Origin: Mobiluncus massiliensis
GTDB taxonomy: Bacteria; Actinomycetota; Actinomycetes; Actinomycetales; Actinomycetaceae
Assembly (NCBI RefSeq): GCF_949769255.1
Contig: NZ_OX458329.1
Location: forward strand, 930,001-994,000
Direction of reading: 5' to 3'
DNA length: 64,000 nucleotides
This document shows, one piece after another, positions 58,133-64,000 of this stretch (positions within the stretch are counted from its first letter, which is position 1; every line of letters starts with the position of its first letter). The position numbers were made by a program, and so were the translations under genes. The notes under the pieces are model-generated. The model saw only the letters and a program-made list of their open reading frames with translations, was not told the DNA's origin and ran no database searches.

Positions 58133-60679
58133 ATGTCTGACTCCTCCCTCGAACGCATCCAAGACATCGACATTAACGAGGAAATGGAGCACTCCTTCCT
58201 GGAATATGCCTATTCAGTCATTCACGCGCGCGCCCTGCCCGATGCGAAAGACGGGCTGAAACCGGTCCAGCGCCGCATCCTGTTCCAGATGAAACAGATG
58301 GGCTTGACCCCGGACAAGGGGCACGTGAAGTCGCAGCGCGTCGTGGGCGACGTCATGGGCAAACTGCACCCGCACGGAGACTCAGCCATCTACGATGCCC
58401 TGGTGCGTCTAGCACAGCCTTTCACCATGCGTGTGCCGCTTATCGACGGTCACGGCAACTTTGGTTCGCTGGATGACGGTCCTGCCGCCGCGCGCTACAC
58501 CGAGGCTCGTCTGGCTCCCGCCGCCCTGGCTCTGGTGGATGACTTGGACGAGGACGTTGTCGACTTTGTGCCGAACTATGACAATCAGCTCACCCAGCCT
58601 GCGGTACTCCCCGCCGCTTTCCCGAACCTGCTGGTCAACGGCGCGAACGGTATCGCGGTAGGCATGGCCACCAACATTCCACCCCACAATGTAGGCGAAA
58701 CCATCAACGCCGCTATCTACCTGCTGGATCATCCGCAAGCCGATACCGCGGAACTGATGAAATATTGCCCCGGCCCGGACCTTCCCGGCGGCGGAATTAT
58801 TGTGGGCTTGGACGGAATCCGCGAAGCCTACGATACCGGCAGAGGTATCTTCACCACTCGTGCCCGGGCCACAATCGAGCAAGTCACTGCCCGTAAGCGC
58901 GGCATTGTCATTACTGAACTGCCTTACCAAGTCGGCCCCGAAAGGGTCGCGGAAAAGTTGAAAGAAACCGTCAGCTCCGGCAAGGTCAAAGGCGTTTCGG
59001 GCTGGCAGGATTTGTCCGACCGGACTCACGGAATGCGCCTGGTAGTCGAAGTCAAGAACGGTTTTCATCCCGAAGCTGTTTTAGCTTCGCTGTACAAGTA
59101 CACTCCCCTGCAGGAATCTTTCGGCATCAATACCGTCGCCTTGGTCGATGGTCAGCCGCGCACGCTGGGTCTGAAAGCAGCGCTGCAGGTGTTCGTCGAC
59201 CACCGTGTCGAGGTCACGCGCCGGCGCAGCGAATTCCGCCTAAAGAAAAAGCAAGAACGCCTGCATCTGGTCGATGGGTTGCTCATTGCCGTACTGAACC
59301 TGGATGAAGTCATCGAGGTCATTCGGACTTCGGATGATTCCACCGCGGCCCGCCAACGTTTGATGGCGGTATTCGATTTGTCCGAAGCCCAAGCGGAGTT
59401 CATCCTCGAGTTGCGGTTGCGCCGTTTAACCAAGTTTTCCCGGCTGGAACTGGAGGCAGAAGCTGACGAGCTACGCCAAGCGATTGCCGAGCTGGAACAG
59501 ATTTTGGCCTCCACGGAAAAACTGCATGACGTAGTGCGAACTGATTTGCGTCAGACCGCTGCGAAGCTGTCCACGCCGCGGCGTACCGTGTTGATGGAAG
59601 AGGACGGTTCGGCTGTGGCGGCCTCCGAAGATGCCGCGCTGCCGGTTTTGGGGGCGATGACGGTTACGGATGTGCCCTTGGAGGTCCCCGATGTGCCGTG
59701 CCGGATTGTCCTGGGTGCCGACGGGCGGGCTATCCGCTTGGCTCATACCGGTCCCGTTACGCGCTTGGAGGGATTCAACAGCACAGTCGCCGGCTCTATC
59801 CTGACCCATACACGCGGGTCTTTCGGTGTCGTCACCTCGTCGGGTTTTGTGGTGCGTCTGGACGTGTTGAATCTTCCTCCGGGGGAAAAGTCCCCGCTGG
59901 CGGGCTCTGCCAGCTCCGGCGATGCCGGGTCCACAGATTCGGCTCAAACGGCGAGCGGGGAGGCCAACGTTGTGGAGAGCCTCGCAGAAAGCGCACCCCC
60001 CTGGTCCTTTGACGGCGCTCCGCAACTGTCAGCCGCAGCTCGATTGGAGGATGGGGAAACCGTGGTCGGCATCCTCACCTTGGACGGGGATGAAACGGTA
60101 GGAATGATGACCGAACAGGGCATCGTGAAGCGGATGCGGCCAGACTATCCCAGTACCCAAAACCGATTCACCATCATCAATCTGGAAGGCACGGACCAGC
60201 TGGTCTACGCCGGAGCTTGCCCGGACGACGCCCAAATCGTGATGATTTCAACGGATGCTCAGCTATTGCGCACCCCAGCAAATAAAGTTCGGCCCCAGGG
60301 CCGCAACGCGGGCGGGGTCGCGGGCATGAGCCTGAAAGACCATACGCAGGTCATTGCCGGAGCTATCGTCCCTGATGAGCTGGTATCGGCCACCACCGTA
60401 GCTACTGTCGCCGCCATTATGAACGCCATGCCCGGAGCAAATCAAAGTTCCATTAAACTCACGCCTTTAGATTGCTATCCCGTGAAGGGGCGGGGCGCAC
60501 AAGGGGTGCGAGTGCAGCGTTTCCTCAAGGGCGAGTACGCGCTCGATATGGCCTTTGTCGGTCCGGATCCGATTCATGCCGTAGATGCCAAAGGAAAGCC
60601 GGTCAAGCTGCCGGAGTTGGATGAACGCCGCGACGGTTCCGGCTCGAACTTAAAATCTAACATCGCCTATTTCGGTTGA
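58133..60679 (+). CDS. parC: DNA topoisomerase IV subunit A (ParC)
   Basis: About 848 residues. The N-terminal breakage-reunion domain has [19 protein letters not shown] (quinolone-resistance region) and [11 protein letters not shown], with the catalytic tyrosine at about residue 122. The C-terminal half is a beta-pinwheel that lacks the QRRGGKG GyrA box, which argues for ParC over gyrase. The pinwheel has a low-complexity insert of about 60 residues rich in Ser, Ala and Gly (near [15 protein letters not shown]). The start is ATG 58133; the in-frame GTG 58088 lacks a site. parE lies 1.3 kb away, so the pair is split by an acetyltransferase gene. Confidence 0.88.
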   Translation: MSDSSLERIQDIDINEEMEHSFLEYAYSVIHARALPDAKDGLKPVQRRILFQMKQMGLTPDKGHVKSQRVVGDVMGKLHPHGDSAIYDALVRLAQPFTMRVPLIDGHGNFGSLDDGPAAARYTEARLAPAALALVDDLDEDVVDFVPNYDNQLTQPAVLPAAFPNLLVNGANGIAVGMATNIPPHNVGETINAAIYLLDHPQADTAELMKYCPGPDLPGGGIIVGLDGIREAYDTGRGIFTTRARATIEQVTARKRGIVITELPYQVGPERVAEKLKETVSSGKVKGVSGWQDLSDRTHGMRLVVEVKNGFHPEAVLASLYKYTPLQESFGINTVALVDGQPRTLGLKAALQVFVDHRVEVTRRRSEFRLKKKQERLHLVDGLLIAVLNLDEVIEVIRTSDDSTAARQRLMAVFDLSEAQAEFILELRLRRLTKFSRLELEAEADELRQAIAELEQILASTEKLHDVVRTDLRQTAAKLSTPRRTVLMEEDGSAVAASEDAALPVLGAMTVTDVPLEVPDVPCRIVLGADGRAIRLAHTGPVTRLEGFNSTVAGSILTHTRGSFGVVTSSGFVVRLDVLNLPPGEKSPLAGSASSGDAGSTDSAQTASGEANVVESLAESAPPWSFDGAPQLSAAARLEDGETVVGILTLDGDETVGMMTEQGIVKRMRPDYPSTQNRFTIINLEGTDQLVYAGACPDDAQIVMISTDAQLLRTPANKVRPQGRNAGGVAGMSLKDHTQVIAGAIVPDELVSATTVATVAAIMNAMPGANQSSIKLTPLDCYPVKGRGAQGVRVQRFLKGEYALDMAFVGPDPIHAVDAKGKPVKLPELDERRDGSGSNLKSNIAYFG

Positions 60680-60755
60680 TACCGGATTTTAATATATTTT
60701 CTTTTCGGCCTGGTGGAGTCCGCCTAGGACGGTGGCGTTACGCTCGCGACGGGGT

Positions 60756-61847
60756 TTAGGGAGTCTTACGCCCCGTATTTCTCTCCTTTTTAGTCGGCAG
60801 CGCGGCGGCTGACTGACGGTTCATCTGGGCGACTTCTTCGCGTAAAACTGTGGGGTCCACGGGTTTTTGTTCCTCGGCAGGCAGGTTCACCACCCACTCG
60901 GTAGAGCCTCCCGTAACTTCATACCCAAAATCAGTATAAAGTTTTGCGACTTCAGTCGGGTTTTCTTGATCCAACCCCACCGCCGCGAACTGCATTCCCG
61001 ATTCCTGGTAAGCCGCAATGGCGTGTGACAGCAGTGCGGCGGCGACCTGGGTTTCCGCATAATCGGGCAGGACTCCCAGGATTTCGGTATAACCTTGGGT
61101 GAACCCCATCGCCTCCCAGTCCTGCTCGTAGCGAGCGGAAAGCAGATAACCGGCGACCTCAGCGACATCGCTGGACTTGTCCAAGGCAATAAAAGACCAC
61201 TGTGGAGCAAAGAAAGGCCGATTCGACTGCCACGTTTGCAGATCTTGGGCGGGAGCCCCCGTCGCCAGAGCCATCAGCTCATTGTGAGCCCGGCGCACAT
61301 GGTCATCGAAATCCGCAGACCACGGGATAATTTCCAGATACTGGCCGGGTGCCACCAGTTCCCCCGGTGCTGCCAAATCTCGGCGCAGTTCCAGGTAAGT
61401 ATGGGCGGGCTGAAAACCATTTTCCTGCAGTTGGTGCGCAGCATCTCTCGCCGCTCGATCCACGAAACACACAATCTGGGCCGGTCGCGGCTTATCCGCC
61501 AGCATGGCGTGAGCGGTTTGAACTTCCCATTGGAAAATGATGGAACCGACTCCGCGATTCCGCCAACTCGCCTCCACGCCTCCGGAACAAACCGCCTGGA
61601 ATCCATCGGTTTCCTCGACACGCACGATGGCGTAGGCGACCATCCGCGAGTCCTGATCCCAGGCGCTCAGGCCACAAAAATCGGATTGAAAAATCGAATC
61701 AACTTCTGCCTGCGAAGTGCGATAGGGCGGATTGTCGATACGTTCCATATCGACTATGAGCCGCATCAGGTCCCGCTTATGCGCGGCTTCCAGCGGTTTC
61801 CAGGTGATGCCTGGAGTGGCGGCTGGATACGCAAAAAGTTGAGCCAA
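60756..61847 (-). CDS. Two-domain GNAT-family N-acetyltransferase
   Basis: 363 residues with two GNAT folds in tandem. The first has RNRGVGSIIFQWEVQ as the acetyl-CoA loop (R/Q-x-x-G-x-G/A) at about residues 95-109; the second has a weaker copy around ILGVLPDYAETQVAAALLSHAIAAYQESG. This layout is that of mycothiol synthase-type and related actinobacterial acetyltransferases, but the sequence is too divergent to name the substrate. The start is TTG 61847, with GGGAGA upstream. It lies between parC and parE, both of which point toward it. Confidence 0.75.
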   Translation of the reverse strand: MAQLFAYPAATPGITWKPLEAAHKRDLMRLIVDMERIDNPPYRTSQAEVDSIFQSDFCGLSAWDQDSRMVAYAIVRVEETDGFQAVCSGGVEASWRNRGVGSIIFQWEVQTAHAMLADKPRPAQIVCFVDRAARDAAHQLQENGFQPAHTYLELRRDLAAPGELVAPGQYLEIIPWSADFDDHVRRAHNELMALATGAPAQDLQTWQSNRPFFAPQWSFIALDKSSDVAEVAGYLLSARYEQDWEAMGFTQGYTEILGVLPDYAETQVAAALLSHAIAAYQESGMQFAAVGLDQENPTEVAKLYTDFGYEVTGGSTEWVVNLPAEEQKPVDPTVLREEVAQMNRQSAAALPTKKERNTGRKTP

Positions 61848-61941
61848 ATCTCTCCCTCGCTTGTTAGGAGCCGTTGCCGTGAGCTTGGTTAATGTGACCG
61901 GTGAAAAAACCGCATATCAACCTGGGGCTTATCTGACGATT

Positions 61942-64000
61942 CTAGGCGTCAATCATCTCGGCGTCCAACTTGGAGGCTCCCTCGATGATGAATTCCCGCC
62001 GCGGCGGCACCGCCGAACCCATCAACAGTTCAAAGACTTCTTCCGCCCGGTTAACAGCGGCTTCATCACTTAAACGGATTCTCCGCAGCGTGCGATGTAC
62101 CGGATCCATGGTCGTTTCCGCCAGCTGGTCGGCGTCCATTTCGCCCAGGCCCTTGTAGCGCTGGATGGGTTCCTTATAGGTTCGCCCAGTCCGCTCCAGT
62201 TTCCCCAGTTCTTTGTGGAGCTGTTCCTCGGAATAGGTGTAGCGGAACTCGCCCGGCGTCTTGCCTTTCGCGTTGACCTGAATCCGGTGCAGCGGCGGGA
62301 CGGCCGCAAAAACCCGACCTGCGGCAATCATGGGCCGCATATAGCGGAAGAACAGGGTCAACAGCAGCGTGCGGATATGAGCCCCGTCCACGTCCGCATC
62401 CGTCATCATGATGACTTTGCCGTACCGGGCTTGTGAAATGTCAAAAGTGCGCCCCGACCCGGCCCCGAGAACCTGGATAATCGCCGCGCACTCCGCGTTC
62501 GCCAGCATCTGGGCGGTTCCGGTCTTTTGCACGTTGAGGATTTTGCCGCGAATCGGGAACAGGGCTTGAAATTCGGAGTTCCGGGCGGCTTTCGCGGTGC
62601 CGAGCGCGGAATCGCCCTCCACGATAAACAGCTCGGATTTCTCGACGTCGTCGCTGCGGCAATCCACAAGTTTCGTCGGAAGGGTCGAGGTTTCCAGCGC
62701 GTTTTTCCGCCGCGTGATTTCTTTGGACAGCCGGGCGGACAGGCGCGAACGCATCTCGGCTACGATTTTGTCCAGAAGGGCGGAAACTTGGTTCTTGTCC
62801 TCGCGTTTCCGGGAATTCAGCTTCGATTCGAGGCCCTCAGTCACGACTTTGGTCACAATCGGCTTGACTTTAGCGCTGCCCAGGGCTTCTTTCGTTTGCC
62901 CTTCGAATTCAGGTTCGGGCAGGCGCACGGTGATGATGGCGGTCATGCCCGCCAGAATGTCCTCTTTCTCGATTTTCGATTCTTTACTGCCCAGTTTCAG
63001 GCGCCGCGAGTTGGCTTGGATTGCCGCGCGTAGGGTTTTCACCAGTCCCGCCTCAAATCCGGCCAGGTGCGTGCCGCCGACCGGGGTCTCGATAATGTTC
63101 ACGTAGCTTTGTTCCACGGTGTCATAGCCCACTCCCCAGCGCAGCGCCACGTCGACCTCGCAGGTGCGTTCCATCTCTTTAGGCTCCAGGTGACCCGTCT
63201 TTTGGTTCGGCACTTGCACAATCTCCGTAAAGGTACCGCTCCCCTGCAACTGCCAGGTGTCAGTGATGGCCCGGTCCGGCGCGAGATAGTCCACAAAGTC
63301 GACCGTACCGCCCTTGTGCAAGAACGTGTCGGTGAGAGTTTCCTCCCCGCGCAAGTCGGTGACGGTGATGGCTAGGCCGGGAACTAGGAACGAGGTTTTG
63401 CGCGCCCGGTTGGACAGGTCCTCGTAACTGAAGTCAACGTCCTTGGGGAAAATCTGATAATCCGCCCAGAACCGTACCCGCGTCCCGGTGATACCTTTCT
63501 TAACCTTGCCGAGTTTCGTCAACTTGGAGGAATCCTCGAAAGGCCGGAAAGCGTTGTTGGGGTTCAGTTCCCCCGTGTCACTGAACACCCCGGGTTCGCC
63601 CCGGCGAAACTGCAGACCGTGAGTGTAACCGCCCCGGTCTACCGCCACGTCCATACGGGCCGACAGGGCGTTGACCACCGAGGCCCCCACCCCGTGCAAG
63701 CCACCCGCGACCTTGTACAGTCCGGCATCGAACTTGCCGCCCGCGTGCAGTTTTGTGTACACGACTTCCACACCGCTCAAGCCCGTGCCGGGCACTTCGT
63801 CGATCGGCACCCCACGTCCGTTGTCGCGCACTTCCGCCGAATGGTCGGGATAGAGCACGACTTCGATGTGGTCGCAGAACCCCGCCAAGGCTTCATCGAC
63901 CGAGTTATCGATGATTTCCCACAGGCAGTGCATGAGTCCGCGCCTATCGGTCGAGCCGATATACATAGCGGGACGCTTGCGCACCGCCTCCAGCCCCTCC
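61942..64000 (-). CDS. parE: DNA topoisomerase IV subunit B (ParE), 5' end cut by window
   Basis: ATPase subunit of topoisomerase IV or gyrase B-type protein, with ParC as its likely partner. The reading frame is open through base 64000 (EGLEAVRKRPAMYIGST before the first methionine-like codon), so only the N-terminal few dozen residues are missing. Visible are the GHKL ATP-binding motifs (ENSVDEALAG-like IIDNSVDEALAGFCDH, DNGRGVPID, GGLHGVGASVVNAL), the TOPRIM region (IVEGDSALGTAK and MMTDADVDGAHIRTLL) and QRYKGLGEMDADQLAETTMDP. It is 94 bp from the GNAT gene. The position near sepH and parC supports ParE, but GyrB cannot be excluded from this fragment. Confidence 0.9.
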   Translation of the reverse strand, partial: EGLEAVRKRPAMYIGSTDRRGLMHCLWEIIDNSVDEALAGFCDHIEVVLYPDHSAEVRDNGRGVPIDEVPGTGLSGVEVVYTKLHAGGKFDAGLYKVAGGLHGVGASVVNALSARMDVAVDRGGYTHGLQFRRGEPGVFSDTGELNPNNAFRPFEDSSKLTKLGKVKKGITGTRVRFWADYQIFPKDVDFSYEDLSNRARKTSFLVPGLAITVTDLRGEETLTDTFLHKGGTVDFVDYLAPDRAITDTWQLQGSGTFTEIVQVPNQKTGHLEPKEMERTCEVDVALRWGVGYDTVEQSYVNIIETPVGGTHLAGFEAGLVKTLRAAIQANSRRLKLGSKESKIEKEDILAGMTAIITVRLPEPEFEGQTKEALGSAKVKPIVTKVVTEGLESKLNSRKREDKNQVSALLDKIVAEMRSRLSARLSKEITRRKNALETSTLPTKLVDCRSDDVEKSELFIVEGDSALGTAKAARNSEFQALFPIRGKILNVQKTGTAQMLANAECAAIIQVLGAGSGRTFDISQARYGKVIMMTDADVDGAHIRTLLLTLFFRYMRPMIAAGRVFAAVPPLHRIQVNAKGKTPGEFRYTYSEEQLHKELGKLERTGRTYKEPIQRYKGLGEMDADQLAETTMDPVHRTLRRIRLSDEAAVNRAEEVFELLMGSAVPPRREFIIEGASKLDAEMIDA

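Overview
This window reads as a chromosomal segment of a moderate-GC actinobacterium. The gene order is the core actinobacterial one: rarA/rpsD, hisS next to a metallo-hydrolase, rel-apt-secF-secD-yajC-ruvBAC-yebC, pdxT/pdxS, an Ap4A-phosphorylase-like HIT gene with thrS, DUF3000-rnd-dxs, a TRAM methyltransferase with an APC permease and two TrkA proteins, DUF3159/OB-fold/DUF3710/DUF4193, and sepH with parC/parE. The same blocks in the same order are known from Mycobacterium tuberculosis (roughly the Rv2559c-Rv2700 interval). A methyl-accepting chemotaxis protein points to a motile member. An Actinomycetaceae genus such as Mobiluncus would fit, but that is inference.

Layout. 1-7.1 kb: rpsD (cut by the window start), rarA, an MMPL exporter, a YciO-type protein and aspS. 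7.1-12.8 kb: two tandem dynamin-like GTPases between hisS and aspS, with an MBL-fold hydrolase upstream, all on the minus strand and tightly packed. 12.8-26 kb: a DUF349 protein, then a long leftward run of rel, apt, secF, secD, yajC, ruvB, ruvA, ruvC, yebC and L-serine dehydratase. 26-33.4 kb: a lone chemoreceptor, then leftward thrS, HIT hydrolase, ybaK, pdxS, pdxT and NUDIX.

33.5-36 kb is the least ordinary stretch. Three and two-thirds copies of an exact 169-bp tandem repeat, rich in TCC-loop hairpins, end in a large inverted repeat. That inverted repeat is shared with the terminator of a tRNA Gly-Cys-Val operon. A LacI-type regulator and a tRNA-Val(CAC) follow. 36-46.2 kb: SGNH hydrolase, glgX, DUF3000, RNase D, dxs and acnA, with acnA under a promoter overlapped by an 18-bp palindrome.

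46.2-49.1 kb looks accessory. It holds a DinJ-YafQ toxin-antitoxin pair with its own promoter/operator, an unfamiliar polytopic membrane protein with a CruF-like pattern, and a GNAT acetyltransferase. Base composition there is visibly AT-richer. 49.1-64 kb returns to core genes: RNA methyltransferase, APC permease, two TrkA subunits, four small conserved actinobacterial genes, sepH, a phosphodiesterase-like hydrolase, parC, a two-domain GNAT protein and parE (its 5' end lies outside the window).

Functionally the window covers translation (S4, Asp/His/Thr-tRNA synthetases, four tRNAs, mischarged-tRNA editing), the stringent response, Sec export, Holliday-junction processing, chromosome decatenation, vitamin B6 and isoprenoid precursor synthesis, and glycogen breakdown. 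No rRNA, IS element, prophage or CRISPR array was seen.
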